A DNA stretch of 64,000 bases from Sipunculus nudus (taxonomy: Eukaryota > Annelida > Sipuncula > Golfingiida > Sipunculidae), in assembly GCA_026874595.1 (NCBI GenBank), contig CM049309.1:68058926-68122925 (forward strand), given 5' to 3'. The notes below the pieces were generated by a model that did no database searches, had not been told where the DNA came from, and saw nothing but the letters and a program-made list of their open reading frames with translations. The translations under genes were made by a program, and so were the position numbers. This document shows, piece after piece, positions 11,507 through 23,240 of this stretch (position 1 is its first letter; each line of letters begins with the position of its first letter).

Positions 11507-12314
11507 GTAAACGTCTGTCTGTTAACCAGGGCACAAATCATAACCACTGGACTTAGAATCTTGTTACTTGACATTCTGAGAGGTCCATGAAAAATCTCCT
11601 TGGAAACCAGAAATTAGGTCTCTGTTACCCATATCCTTTGAGCTATGGGGCCCCAAAGTACCCCCCAGAATAGTCAAAAATTTCATACAAAAACTTGTTA
11701 TCTCATTAAGTACATCACTGATGGTCATGATTTTTGGCATACATATTGATCATGAAATGTTCCATCAGTTCCTGCAGACTGGTGGCGCCACCTGTATTTT
11801 TCGATTTTTTACCATTTTTTTCTCTATTTTTGAGACCTTTAAAAATGTGAACATCTGTTAACAGGGCACAAATCGTAAAGACTAAATCTAGAATCTTCAT
11901 TCTTGACACACTGAGAGACCTTTGAAAAGTCTCCACGGAAACCTGAAATTAGGTCTCTGTTACCCATATCCTTTGAGCTGTGAGGCTCCAAAGTATCCCT
12001 CAGAATAATGGAAAATTTGATACAAAAGCTGAAGTATCTGAACAACTAATGCAGAGGTCACCATGATTCTTTGCATGGATATTGACCATTAAATGTATTT
12101 ATTAGTTTCTGTAGACTGGTGGAGCCACCTGTATTTTTTTAAAGTTTACGCATTTTTTCTCTATTTTTGAGATATGTAACAGATACAATCTTGTCCTGTT
12201 GGTTAATCTGTTTGATGCTTCAGTTGAATGGGTATATACTACCATTCAGATGATAAAATTTCCTTTGCGAATCTCTTCCCAGTCAGCTGAGCGTCATGAC
12301 CCATGGGTCAATTG
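11507..12314 (+). mobile_element. F2 Helentron-like element, 5'-truncated
   Basis: The 3' terminus is intact: the subterminal motif GTCAGCTGAGC (12282-12292) is followed by the palindrome GACCCATGGGTC and CAATTG|TT at 12314. The body holds two and a half units of a roughly 337-bp repeat identical in kind to 58680-61290, with the palindrome GGTGGCGCCACC at 11781-11792. The usual F2 start (TTTTTAGCTCAGCTGAC) is missing. Position 12121-12145 is an uninterrupted version of the site that carries an F1 element at 61297. Confidence 0.75.
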
Positions 12315-13850
12315 TTGTAATAACAAGTCGCAATGGCCTGCAGTCAGGTGGTTAAGCAGAGTGGTTACCCTTATTAATTAGTTCTAGGCCAATACTGTCG
12401 CCGGGGCAAAGGTGTGATTACTACAGCTTTCATGCAATGCCAGGCGCCCTATACCCCTAGTTAGCGGCTGAGCCGTCTTCCCAAGAGCACTTGTGTATTA
12501 TGAACCATATCTTGTTTGTACTTGAGCAAGCATAGTTTCTTGTCCTGTGCTGGGATTTCAGGCCAAACAACTTAGCAGTTTACTCGCAAGAGTATTTGTG
12601 AGGTATCGTTCGGACATTGCTTGTGCTCAATAGTTGAAGATCCAAGGCCACAGCATGCGGGCCTGGCCATACAATTCATTTTGAGAGAGCAATTGTGTCA
12701 CTCACTTAAACTTGCCGTTATTCAGCTTATTCATCATTTCAGTTTGACTCAAGAAGAACACTATGGTCTTGCTGTCACTTGCCAGAGATATGGGAGTCAA
12801 AGAAAAGAAAATGAACTGCGTTATGCGTGTGCCAAACTAGCACCACCTGCGTGCTGTTAAAGAAACTGACTGAGCTTCAGTAATGGTAATGTCTTTTGAC
12901 CTTTCCCTTCTGTGAATTTGTTTGAAAAAAATGGCACACATTTATCCTAAAAACAGGTTAAAATGGGTTTTACCTATAAAACTCTGCAATAAATTGGATG
13001 TTTTATAAGTTCCAGTCATAAATTACTTGGGTCGAAAAGAAACATGGTGTTCCCTGAGTAATATAGCGTTAAGTTAATCATTAATTGTTGTACAGATTTT
13101 GCCCTAGACCCCCGACCCTGAAATTTCCGAAAATTCGTTTTTGCCAAAGAAAAGCTGGACCCCCATTGCTTTTGGAAAAAAGGCCCTCTTACTGTATTTA
13201 AAAAAATATTCTTGCATGATCACAATGGGAAAATATTTACCACTGACCGGTTAAGAAAAGACCATAATGACAAATTAATATGAACAATTGCATGATGATG
13301 TATGATACAAGAACACTTCAAACAATGCCTAAAATAAACTTTTTTTTGTCGAATATATCAATATATCTTATCATCTATGCATACATCTTGTAATGCGGTA
13401 ATATTTAATACTGTATGGCCTTAGCTAAGTTAAGATTACCCCAGATTAGATTGGTAAATGGTATAAATTGTTTTAGGCATATTTGCAAATGGTGGCAAGC
13501 ATGGGAGTTAGGGTTATTTGGGTACTTCTGTGACTCGCAAAGTTGCCGGCCGCATGGAATCAGCTCCTGCCTCAACTACGATATTTTCTCCACAAAAAAC
13601 ATAGAGCCACTTGGAATTTTGAGATGCATTTTTTTGCATTGTATCACTAGTATTCAAAATTTGAAATATATATAGGCAAGTATAAATATGGTTTAGACAA
13701 TTGTCATTACACTTGCATTTTTGCTTAAAAAATGAATGAATTCTTCACATGCAGAAAATTCACATTCACTGCTGCTTCTGGGCAGTAAAAATACCTGGAT
13801 AAGAACATTCAATGTGTTTTGTTGATCTGACTGGTATGTTTAAAGTTCAA
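12315..13850. other. Unannotated DNA
   Basis: No recognisable gene. An open stretch of about 80 codons at 12621-12860 (+) has no family I know. Confidence 0.4.
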
Positions 13851-13989
13851 CAACTTGGTGCATACACCGTTCATTCATAAAAATGGGTGCTGCAGGGGGC
13901 ATGGCCAGCAGCCATGGACAGAGAAATGGTCACTGGTTTTGCCAACAGTCCAATTGCCGCCTCTATTGGATACAGAGATACATTTTCAA

Positions 13990-14240
13990 GGGGATTCTCT
14001 TCCAACTGTCTTTTTTTATATGCTCATCTATGACTGGACGTATTATACCCATCCTTCACCGTGGTAACTTCCATGGCGGATTTTCACTAAACACATCATA
14101 ACATAACCAATAGATTATCACATCACGTGTTTGATAATGGGCAAATTCTTCCCATATTTAATGAGGTCAGAGGTCACAAGACTAGCTACTTTGTGATGTC
14201 GTTGCGATAACTTATCAGGAATATGATGGGGTACAATTTT
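13990..14240 (+). repeat. Dispersed repeat, copy also at about 30690-30860
   Basis: The two stretches share the order GGATTTTCACTAAACAC / CCAATAGATTATC / TTTGATAATGGGCAAA / GAGGTCA.GGTGACAAG / TTTGTGATGTCG..GATAACTTA. They are diverged but clearly related. Confidence 0.6.
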
Positions 14241-14449
14241 ACAGTAGGTGCGACACTATTATTAAGATCAAATAGTTACGCCTGCATGGTGCCTAAAACA
14301 CGTGATAAATAATATTAATAGGTTCTCCTCTGTCTTATGTGATACATATATTGCTAGTACTTGCCTTATTGTCCCCTGCTCCACGGATGCAGGGGACATT
14401 GACTTAGGTTTGTCTGTCTGTCTGTCCCGCTGTCTGTCTGTCCCTCAGG

Positions 14450-15981
14450 TTTTTTATGCCCCCGCCACAAAGTGGCCGGGGCATATAGTTTTACCCATGT
14501 CCGTCCTTCCGTCCTTCCGAAATCAAACAGTTGTACGGACTTTTTTTCGCAATGCCTGCAGATATTGGCCTGAATTTTGGTGAAAGGGCAGATATAGACC
14601 AGTTACAAATGGAGTTAGCGTTTTGTCCCAGTTGACCTACTTTTGACCGTTTTACAGCTCCTAAACATAGAAAATTTCATGAAAAATAGAAATTTCATGA
14701 CAAATACACATGTACAGACTTTTTTTCGCAATGCCTGCAGATATTGGCCTGATTTTTGGTGTGTGGGCAGATATAGACCAGTTACAGATTGAGTTGCTTT
14801 TTGTCCCGGTTGACCTATTTTTGACGGTTTTATGGCTCCTAAACTTAGAAAATATCATGAAAAATAGAAAATTCATGACAAATACACTTGTACAGACTTT
14901 TCTTCGCAATACCTGCAGATATTGGTCTGATTTTTGGTGTGGGCAGATATAGACCAGTTACAGATTGAGTTCGCATTTTGTCTCAGTTGACTTACTTTTG
15001 ACTGTTTTACGGCTCCTGAACATAGAAAATTTCATGAAAAATATGAAATTTCATGACAAATACACATGTACGAACTTTTTTTCCCAGTGCCTGCAGATAT
15101 TGGCCTGATTTTAGGTGTGTGGGCAGATATTGACCAGTTACAGATCGAGTTTGCGTTTCGTCCCAGTTGACCTTCTTTTGATTGTTTTACGGCTCCTGAA
15201 CATAGCAAATTTTATGTAAAATATAAATTTTCATGACAAATACACTTGTACAGATTTTTCTTCGCAATACCTGCAGATATTGGTCTGATTTTTGGTGTGT
15301 GGGCAGATAATGACCAGTTACAGATCGAGTTCATGTTTTGTCCCAGTTGACCTACTTTTGACCATTTGACGGTGCTCTAACAGAGAAAATTTCATAAAAA
15401 AGTGCACATGTATGGACTTTTTTTGCAGTGCCTGCAGATACGGGCATGATTTTTGGTGTGCAGGCAGATAATGACCAGTTACAGATGGAGTTCTTGTTTT
15501 GTCCCAGTTGACCTACTTTTGACCATTTCACTGCTCCTGAACATAGAAAGTTTCATGAAAAATAGAAATTTTCATAACAAATGCATATGTACTGACTTTT
15601 TTCCCTCAATGCCTGCAGATACCACCCTGATTTTTTATTTGGGGGCAGATAATGACAGTTACAGATCGAGTTCGCGTTTCGTCCCGGTTGACCTACTTTT
15701 GATTGTTTTACGGCTCCTAAACATAGAAAATTTCATGAAAGACAGAAATTTTTATGGAAAATGCACATGTATGGACTTTTTTTTACAATGCCTGCATATA
15801 CTGGCATGATTTTTGGTGTGTTGCTTGATAATGACCTGTTACAGATCGAGTTTCCATTTTGCCCATGTTGACCTTTTTTTGACCATATGACACCTCCTGA
15901 ACTAAAAAAATTTTTCAAAATTTTACAAATGTTTCTAATTTGCCCCAGGCGGGGGCATTTGTGTCGTTCCGACACATCTAG
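14450..15981 (+). mobile_element. F3 Helentron-like element (HINE), about 1.53 kb, nested in F4
   Basis: The 5' end is a T run followed by ATGCCCCCGCC and its near partner GGCCGGGGCAT. The 3' end has the inverted copy GGCGGGGGCAT (15948-15958), then a hairpin TGTGTCG/CGACACA (15960-15976), then CTAG at 15978-15981, followed by host TTTG. The host reads CAGG|TTTTT|GTTTCC uninterrupted at 19251-19264, so insertion was into a T run without other duplication. These asymmetric inverted ends, the 3' hairpin and T-run targeting are the pattern of non-autonomous Helentrons. The core is eight tandem units (see separate entry). No coding capacity. Confidence 0.85.
14540..15900 (+). repeat. Tandem core of F3, eight units of about 178 bp
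   Basis: The word CCTGCAGATA recurs at about 14555, 14735, 14912, 15091, 15271, 15430, 15614 and 15793. Each unit contains GACTTTTTTTCGCAATGCC, GACCAGTTACAGAT and GTCCCAGTTGACC. Confidence 0.88.
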
Positions 15982-18524
15982 TTTGTTTCCATGCAATAAC
16001 TTTCCTAAATTTTATCTGATTTCATTCAAATTTTATTCAGTGTTTGCTCTTGCATACCTCCGTTAGGATTGGTTCTGGAGTGTCTATCTGAAAAATACTT
16101 CTCTCCAGCTCAAAAACAAAATTTGAAAATTTTTGTCTATTTTTTCAGTGTGTTTTAGTTTTTATGTTTGCCTGCAGATGTCTTCACATGTCTTAGTGGA
16201 TTTTGGTCCTATTTCTCAGTATGTTTTAGATTTTATTTTCCCCTGCAGATGTCTCCACATGTCATAATTTTGGTTGCTTTTCAAGTATGAAAAACAACAA
16301 GAGCCCAAAGCGGATGACATTAATTTCACAAATTTCCTGGTTTTTCCTCTAGTCTCGCCCTATTTAGACAGTTTATTGAACCATAATGTTGCACATATTC
16401 TACAATCACTCCATCCATGCATGTCAAATTTCAGAGTTCAGAGGTCACCAAACATGGTGCTGTGATGACCTTACAAAATTCTTATGGATATTCCTGAAAC
16501 TTATATATTTATATATTTGCGGATGTGGGGGACATTGATTTGGGTTTGTCTGTCTGTCTGTCTCTCTGTCTGTCCGTCAGGTTTCATTTCCATGCGATAA
16601 CTTTCCTAAATAATATCAGATTTCATCCAAATTTGGGTCAGTGATTGCTCTCATGCATACCTTGGTTGGGATTGGTTTTGGAGTGTCTTCCTTCTGTCTG
16701 TCTGTCTCTTTGTCTGTCTGTCTGTCAGGCTTTCATTTCCCTGTGATAACTTTCCTAAATATTATCAGATTTCATCAAAATTTTGGTCAGTGATTGCTCT
16801 CATGCATACCTTGGTTGGGATTGGTTTTGGAGTGTCTTCCTTCTGTCTGTCTGTCTCTTTGTCTGTCTGTCTGTCAGGCTTTCATTTCCCTGTGATAACT
16901 TTCCTAAATATCAGTGGCGGATCCAGAGGGGGAGCTTTGGGGGCTGAAGCCCCCCCCCCCCCCTCTAGATTGAAACATTGTTATCATTTTTTTATCAGAG
17001 GAGATTTTCTATACATTATTTCCAGTTGCCATCATACACATATCATCCGTTCAACTTAAAAACAAAGGTTGAAAACCCCAAGATTCGTTAGGAGAAACGC
17101 ATGTATACACCTGTATCAGGCATTTTTTTATTCCCCTTCCGTTAGGAGAGAGGTCTACTAAAACGGTCCGCGTCTGTCAGTCCCTCTGTCGTTTCGTCCG
17201 TCTGTCCTTCAATCCGTCCAGTCGTCCCGCACCATCACTGATAAATGGCCGGGGACCATTGTGGCCCAAGGTCCTTGTTGTATTTTTATATAATTTATTG
17301 GGAATTTTACAACAATGGTTTAGACGTTAAAAATTTCGATGTACATGATCTATCATCCATGGCCCCCTCAAGCATTTCTCAGGCAATGTTCCAGCTGTCC
17401 TTTGCTTGGACATCTTGCTTGTGAACATTATTAAGCGTTAAAATGAAAAGCACGCCTTAATCACCTCTCTTTATACTAGGAATAGAAATGCATTTTAAAA
17501 TTCATACGTATATATAAAAGACATCTTACGTTTGAAAGTATAAAAGCAAGTTATAGAATAATGGAGCAAATGCACACATGGAAAGTAATTTAAGCTAAAC
17601 CCGTTATTCAAAATTAACGCTGGTGAGTAATACCACAAAAAGTAGTTAGAGAATAATATTCAGTTATTCGTTTGCCTTTTTCAATGATGTAATGCACTTA
17701 AAGATTTTAATATGAAGTTGTGTCTTTATTTTATGACTGATCAATTATTTGAGATTAAATAATGAATGAAATGTTTACATCGTTGGGAACTTGTGCTCAC
17801 GTCATGTTCATCTCAATAAGATATTTTAAAAAGAGATTATCAAAATACCCAAGTCTTATTTTCATTGTTACGGTACCCAATTATAACACATCACATAATC
17901 GTGACGAGCATAAATTTTGTTACGGAGATAAAAAAAATCAGATTTCGCAACACTAGGCAGCGTGATATGTTTAGGGGAATGAATTAAGAAGTCAGTGTTT
18001 TTGTTTTGTTAACAAATATTTTAAATTTATTCTTAGAACAGTCCTTACATTACAATACACTAAATTAATACAATTACACAGTATAACAATAATAATAAAA
18101 ATGTACATCACCAGAGTGTCCGGATCCTAGGCTTTGATTTCTGAAAACCACCACTGCCATAGCTCAACGAGAGTCCTTTAACACAAATAATCCTCGTAAA
18201 TAGTTCAAATAAATCTCCCCAGTGAATAGTCCGATTCAATCACGAAATCAATGTGTTGTTATCCGAAAGTGAAGCTCTGGTAATAATTACAAAAGCAGAC
18301 TTAAGACAATCCGTATATAAAGTCTGTATAAAATCTGTTGAAGATCTGGAAGACCTGCAATTATCGAAAGTTCTGAAGTTAATGAATAGAAAAAGGGCAG
18401 ATTTTCGTTTTAAAATGGCAAGGAATTCAGTTTTTTTAGGTATAAAGTGACTTAAATTCATATAACGTATCCAACAATGGACTGATTATAACCTTGTGAA
18501 CATCAGAAGTTTACACTATAATTA

Positions 18525-18532
<8 letters not shown>

Positions 18533-18560
<28 letters not shown>
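18533..18560. repeat. (AT)n microsatellite
   Basis: Alternating AT inside the hAT-like element. Confidence 0.85.
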
Positions 18561-18562
<2 letters not shown>

Positions 18563-18609
18563 AGTATATAGATAGATAATAAGATAAATGTCTCTGGCAA
18601 GTGCTTGTG

Positions 18610-18612
<3 letters not shown>

Positions 18613-18650
<38 letters not shown>
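18613..18650. repeat. (TA)n microsatellite
   Basis: Second alternating AT tract, near the right end of the hAT-like element. Confidence 0.85.
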
Positions 18651-18651
<1 letters not shown>

Positions 18652-18719
18652 GAGTGTCTACTAGCCCCCCCTCTTGCAAAATCCTGGATCCGCCCCTGAA
18701 TATTATCTGATTTCATTCA

Positions 18720-20528
18720 AATTTGGGTCGGTGATTGCTCTTAATTATGCATACCTTGGTTTTGGATTTCTTTCCAATTGTCTGGCTTCTGTCTGTATGT
18801 CTGTCACTTTGTTTGTCTGTCAGGCTTTCATTTCAGTGCAGTAACTTTCCTAAATATTATCTGATTTCATTCAAATTTTGGTCGGTGATTGCTCTTAATT
18901 ATGCTTACCTTGTTTGGGATTGGTTTTGGAGTGTCTGGCTTCTGTCTCTGTCTGTCAGGTTTTCGTGTCTGTGCCATTACTTTCCTAAATATTATCTGCT
19001 TTCATTCAAATTTTGGTCAGTGATTGCTCTTGATCATGCTTACTTTGGTTGGGATTGGTTTTGGAGTGTCTGGCATCTGTCTGTCTGTCACTCTGTTCGT
19101 CAGTTTTTCATTTCCGTGCGATAACTTTCCTAAATATTATCCCATTTCATTCAAATTTTGGTCAGACATTGTGCTCATGCATACCTTGGTTGGGATTAGT
19201 TTTGGAATGTCTGGCTTTAGTCTGTCTGTCTGTCACTTTGTCTGTCTGTCAGGTTTTTGTTTCCCTGCTATAACTTTCCTATATATTATCCAATGTCATT
19301 CACATTTGGTCAGTGATTGCTCTCATGCTAACCTTGTTTTGGATTTGTTTTGAAGAGCCTAGCTTATGTTTGTCTGTCTGTCTGTAAGTTTGTCAGGTTT
19401 TCGTTCCTTTGGGATAACTTTCCTAAATATTATCTGATTTCATTCAAATTTGGGTCTGTGATTGCTCTCATGCATACCTTGGTTTTGGATTTCTTTCCGA
19501 TTGTCTGGCTTCTGTCTGTATGTCTGTCACTTTGTTTGTCTGTCAGGCTTTCATTTCTGTGCAGTAACTTTTCAAAATAATTTCTGATTTCATTCAAATT
19601 TTGGTCGGTGATTACTCTTATGCTTACCTTGGTTGGGATTGGTTTTGGAGTGTCTGGCTTCTGTCTCTATGTCTGTCAGGTTTTCGTGTCTGTGCCATTA
19701 CTTTCCTAAATATTATCTGCTTTCATTCAAATTTTGGTCAGTGATTGCTTTTGATCATGCTTACTTTGGTTGGGATTGGTTTTGGAGTGTGTGGCATCTG
19801 TCTGTCTGTCTGTCACTCTGTTTGTCAGTTTTTCATTTCCGTGCTATAACTTTCCTAAATATTATCCAATTTCACTTAAATTTTGGTCAGACATTGTGCT
19901 CATGCATACCTTGGTTGGGATTAGTTTTGGAATGTCTGGCTTTAGTCTGTCTGTCTGTCACTTTGTCTGTCAGGTTTTCGTTTCCCTGCTATAACTTTCC
20001 TATATATTATCCAATGTCATTCAGATTTGGTCAGTGATTGCTCTCATGCTAACCTTGTTTTGGATTTGTTTTGAAGAGCCTAGCTTATGTTTGTCTGTCT
20101 GTCTGTAAGTTTGTCAGGTTTTCATTCCTTTGGGATAAGTTTCCTAAATATTATCCGATTTCATTCAAATTTTGGTCAGTGATTGCTCTCGATCATGCTT
20201 ACTTTGGTTGGGATTGGTTTTGGAGTGTCTGGCTTCTGTCTCTATGTCTGTCAGGTTTTCGTGTCTGTGCCATTACTTTCCTAAATATTATCTGCTTTCA
20301 TTCAAATTTTGGTCAGTGCATGATTGCTCTCGATCATGCTTGCTTTGGTTGGGATTGATTTTGGAGTGTCTGGCATCTGTCTGTCTGTCTGTCACTCTGT
20401 TTGTCAGACTTTCATTTCCGTGCTATAACTTTCCTAAATATTATCCCATTTCATTCAAATTTTGGTCCGACATTGTGCTCATGCATACCTTGGTTGGGAT
20501 TAGTTTTGGAATGTCTGGCTTTAGTCTT
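18720..20528 (+). repeat. Minisatellite of about 147-bp units with a 5-unit higher-order repeat
   Basis: Each unit has a CTTTCCTAAATATTATC part, a GGTCAGTGATTGCTCT part, a TTGGTTGGGATTGG part and a (GTCT)n part. Variant units recur at a spacing of about 722 bp: AAGAGCCTAGCTTATG at 19351 and 20073; TGTCTGGCATCTG-type units at 19066 and 19788; GGAATGTCTGGCTTTAG at 19205 and 19932. A final block is one unit shorter (about 582 bp). Confidence 0.85.
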
Positions 20529-21462
20529 GGTTCATTGGGTATCATGATCCCCTAAGACTTAAATTCCCCCACCCCCTCCCCCAAGCCTGAATTGCTGGCA
20601 TCTGTTCTAAGGAGTAAGTCTGGTTCGGTAGGTCTCATTGGTTTATGAATTTAATGTGCATGTTCAACCCACCAATGTAAGTCCTGTTTGGCTGCCTCAG
20701 ACACTGTCATGATGGCATCAAAATTCCCTTTATTAGATTTTAGGGCGTTTGTTTTCTCCAGTTCTAAGCACTTGCACCTGAGTGGTCCGGTGCTGGCAGC
20801 AGCACAACATGACACTAAATACCGAAGTATTTCTGCCACATGTCTAACAGTAGTTTCTGGCTTGTCTATCAGTGTTTTACACTGTTTGGCCAAATTATCT
20901 GCCTTATCTTTGGTCAGCAAAATTGTCATAGTGTTTGAGTTAAGTATGAACCCAAGAAATTTAATTTTTGTGCATGGTTTTAATACTGATTTGTCTGTAT
21001 GAATTATAAAACCCAAGATTTCAGGTTAAGTATGACCCTATGTGACCCATCTCTCTTCTCTCTAATGAAAATATTTGAAAAAACAGTGTCTGGAGCAGGT
21101 ACAGCATTTTTGATTACCCCTTTTTCTAACAGTAAGGCAATTTCCTTATTGATGATCTCGGTCTCTAAATCATTGAACTTAATGGGTCTTGGAATGAAAT
21201 GCTGTTCTGGCATGGTATGATTTACAAACTCCAACTCCATGCCTTTCACTATCTTTAAAATGAATTTATCAGATGTTAAATTTTCCCAATTCTCTGTGAA
21301 AAACGTTAACCTGCCACCAGCTTTATCACAATTGACATGTGAAGGATTGGGGTTCAAGAATGCTTTATCATTGTTAAACTGTGTTTGAGGTACATCTCGA
21401 CTAGTCTCATTTGTAAAATTTGATAGTGCACTTGCCTTAGTTGTTGTCAAATTTGAGTTCAC
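20529..21462 (-). pseudogene. DIRS-like reverse transcriptase/RNase H remnant lacking the catalytic palm
   Basis: The N-terminal RT part is present: AGGRLTFFTENWENLT, LLEKGVIKNA, FSNIFIREKRDGSHRVILN. At about 21008 the frame changes and the sequence jumps to the thumb region, KFLGFILNSNTMTILLTKDK, followed by QDLHWWVEHAH. Everything between is gone, including the region that should hold the catalytic aspartates (YxDD box), so this is a deletion derivative. After another frame change near 20650 the start of an RNase H domain is visible (LLRTDASNSGLG, about 20590-20610), ending at the junction with F4. It cannot make a working enzyme. Confidence 0.72.
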
Positions 21463-22671
21463 TTCCAGTATGGTTTGTGACGATGGCTCCCCTTACCGCC
21501 TCTCTGTGGCTGGTTCTGGCGAGCCTTGAACCCTAAAAAAGGCCTGTTCACTGGTGTCTTCCCTTTCTTACTGGGGTCCCTGTCAGTGCTTGTCCTGAAC
21601 TGTGTGTGTCCCACAAGTCGTCTGCTGACATTATGAGTGTCTTGAATTTGTTGCATGGTTTGTGAGAGATGGTCTCCAAATAGCAGTCCTGTCACAGGCA
21701 CGTCTGGCTTACATAAATCCTTGTACTGTCCATGCAAGTCTCCCCTGATAAGTTCCCTTTGTCTAAGACTTGAACTCCTGATTTGCGAGAGCAAACATTG
21801 TCATCCTGTCAAAAAGTTGTGTTATCATTAAGGCTTTCTCATTAAGTGGTCTGTGCTCTTGTCTAGCTTTCAGCAAAGTATCTGTCACCGATATCAAAGG
21901 GCTCATACCTTTCACTATTCCTGTTTGTGCTCTTTGCATCCTGTTGTCACATAGTTTTGTATCATTCCTAAGCTTTGTCCAAATCTCTTTATTAACTCTT
22001 GGCACTGTGAGGTTACTTACATTCCCTGGAATAAGCATGCTTTCAAGCTTCTCGATCTTTTGCGGTAGTGTCCATTGTAGTCGGCCGACATATTTTGTTC
22101 AACAAGTCCGCTAGTTTAGGAGTGACATCAGGTCCTACTGTTTCTTGTTTTTGAAGTTGCGATTCGATCTGGTCAAGAAGGTCCATTTCATCATTATCTA
22201 CATCACTGTCATCGTCGTTCAGTTGCAGAAGATCATCGATATCCGCTTGATGGTCACCAGTTCTATTTGAAAGTCCCAGTTGTTTTGGTCCTCGTTTGTT
22301 CCTCCCGGAAGTGGTTTCTTGTGCCCCAGAAGTGCCCTCTTGTGACCCTTTTATCGGCCTCGGCGACTGTTCCAGAATTATGGTGGGACGTTTGGCGTTT
22401 TAGCAATGAAATTTCTACTTGCATTCCTTTGTTTCTAGTAACGCTGAGTGTTTAGCCTCTTTAAATCTTTAAAAGATTGGAAGGCTGCGATGATGGCTTC
22501 CATACCTGGATCAAACCTTGCATTTCCAACATGGCGTTGCAAATTGTTTTCCGATCTATGCGCCATTTTTGTTGCTTGTTCTGTTTCATTCTGTGCTATT
22601 GCGCCACTCATAGAGCTAGCATCTTGATCATGTACGCCGCCCTGAGAGCTGACGTCTTGTTTTGGTTCCAT
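21459..22671 (-). pseudogene. Gag-like ORF of the DIRS-like element, frameshifted
   Basis: It begins at the ATG ending at 22671 (MEPKQDVSSQ). An acidic segment around 22100-22260 contains DDLLQLNDDDSD and ends PDVTPKLADLLNKI. The best conserved part follows, NLTVPRVNKEIWTKL (about 21980-22025), then LRQRELIRGDL and VPVTGLLFGDHLSQT, features of Gag proteins of DIRS-type elements in invertebrates. The homology runs through at least three frames, with changes near 22400, 22050 and 21780, so the gene is broken. The last frame ends in a basic segment and TGA at 21459, overlapping the start of the polymerase frame. Confidence 0.65.
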
Positions 22672-23002
22672 ATTGAAGTTGGGTACCAGTCAATCTCAAT
22701 GACCTGTGAACCAAAATTGCGCTAATGTAGGATCAGCTAAGAAATAAAGCCGTTTTCTGGCCAAATTTCCAATGAACGGAATAAAATATGCTTACTGTAA
22801 GAACCCTGGCTGTCCAAATAAGCAATAATAATTAATAAGAAGGTGGATTGTCAGAGAAAGCGTGTATACTGCTCGGATAAATATCACAGAATGATCTCCC
22901 TAAAACTTACCATCATGGGAACCGGAAATGCATTGCCTCATGGGAACAGTGGACTTGCGCTCTCACGTGATCTCTCGCAAGACGAGAGGTGAGACAGAAT
23001 CA

Positions 23003-23240
23003 TTTTTATCTCAGCTGACTTTAAGTCATCTGAGCTATGGTCTTGGTCCATTGTCTGTTGTCCATCTCTCAGTCTGTCCATTAGACTGACACATTTTGAT
23101 CCATTAGACCTATGAATCCAAAATTCAGCATTCTGTTAGATGTCTCCAAAATCTCCTACCAAACTGAAAACTGGGTCACTGCCACTTTGTTCTTTCAAGA
23201 GGTCAACTTCAACTAAGCACAGTGACCCATGGGTCCCATG
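23003..23240 (+). mobile_element. F2 Helentron-like element, short copy of about 240 bp
   Basis: It starts TTTTTATCTCAGCTGAC with the usual inverted partner GTCATCTGAGC and ends GACCCATGGGTCCCATG|TTTT. The body is cut down to about 150 bp. The flank after it (GTGTTGTGTACATCC..) matches the flank after the F2 copy ending at 57310. Confidence 0.75.

Larger units (their letters stand above)
14370..16500 (+). mobile_element. F4 Helentron-like element with (GTCT)n core, first copy
   Basis: The 5' end carries a hairpin: TGTCCCCTGC (14370-14379) against GCAGGGGACA (14389-14398), then a GTCTGTC-rich tract. The F3 element interrupts it at 14450. The body resumes at 15982 with the family's TTTCCATGCAATAACTTTCC. 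The 3' terminus is not recognised; the end near 16500 is set by the start of the next copy. Confidence 0.55.
16912..18698. mobile_element. hAT-like non-autonomous element with 5-bp target duplication, 1787 bp
   Basis: The terminal inverted repeats are CAGTGGCGGATCCAG (16912-16926) and, read inward from 18698, CAGGGGCGGATCCAG. Flanking AATAT occurs at 16907-16911 and 18699-18703. The host is tandem F4 sequence, whose uninterrupted units read CCTAAATATTATC, so removing the element plus one AATAT restores the site exactly. The ends resemble those of the hAT at 462-4831 (shared CAGGGGCGGAT). The interior has no recognised protein and includes C-rich ends and two (AT)n tracts. Confidence 0.82.
16515..20528 (+). 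mobile_element. F4 Helentron-like element, second copy, interrupted and truncated
   Basis: It starts near GGATGTGGGGGACATTGA (related to the 5' end of the first copy) and runs through tandem GTCTGTC-rich units. It is interrupted by the hAT-like element at 16912-18698 and cut off at 20528, where DIRS-like sequence begins in the middle of a unit. Apparent open frames rich in CLSVCLS are translations of GTCTGTC and are not genes. Confidence 0.65.
20529..22900 (-). mobile_element. DIRS-like retroelement fragment, internally deleted
   Basis: On the minus strand it carries a Gag-like region followed by a reverse transcriptase and the start of an RNase H, in the order used by DIRS-type (tyrosine-recombinase) retroelements. 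The left edge at 20528/20529 is sharp because the tandem F4 sequence stops in mid-unit. The right edge is uncertain, between 22700 and 23000. No recombinase domain or terminal repeats are seen, so the 3' half is missing. RTs of this type share the motif order seen here, but DIRS versus a related YR-element lineage cannot be settled by eye. Confidence 0.72.

Noticed and set aside
12621-12860. A 79-codon plus-strand open frame ending in CAKLAPPACC
   Set aside because: No recognisable domain and no splice or promoter support.
18735-20555. Several plus-strand open frames of 70-135 codons rich in CLSVCLS, FLNII and FHSNFGQ
   Set aside because: They are translations of the 147-bp (GTCT)n minisatellite, repeat with its period and appear in more than one frame.
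22900-23000. Terminal inverted repeat of the DIRS-like element around TCTCGCAAGACGAGA
   Set aside because: It is a short local inverted word with no counterpart near 20529, so it cannot be assigned as an element end.
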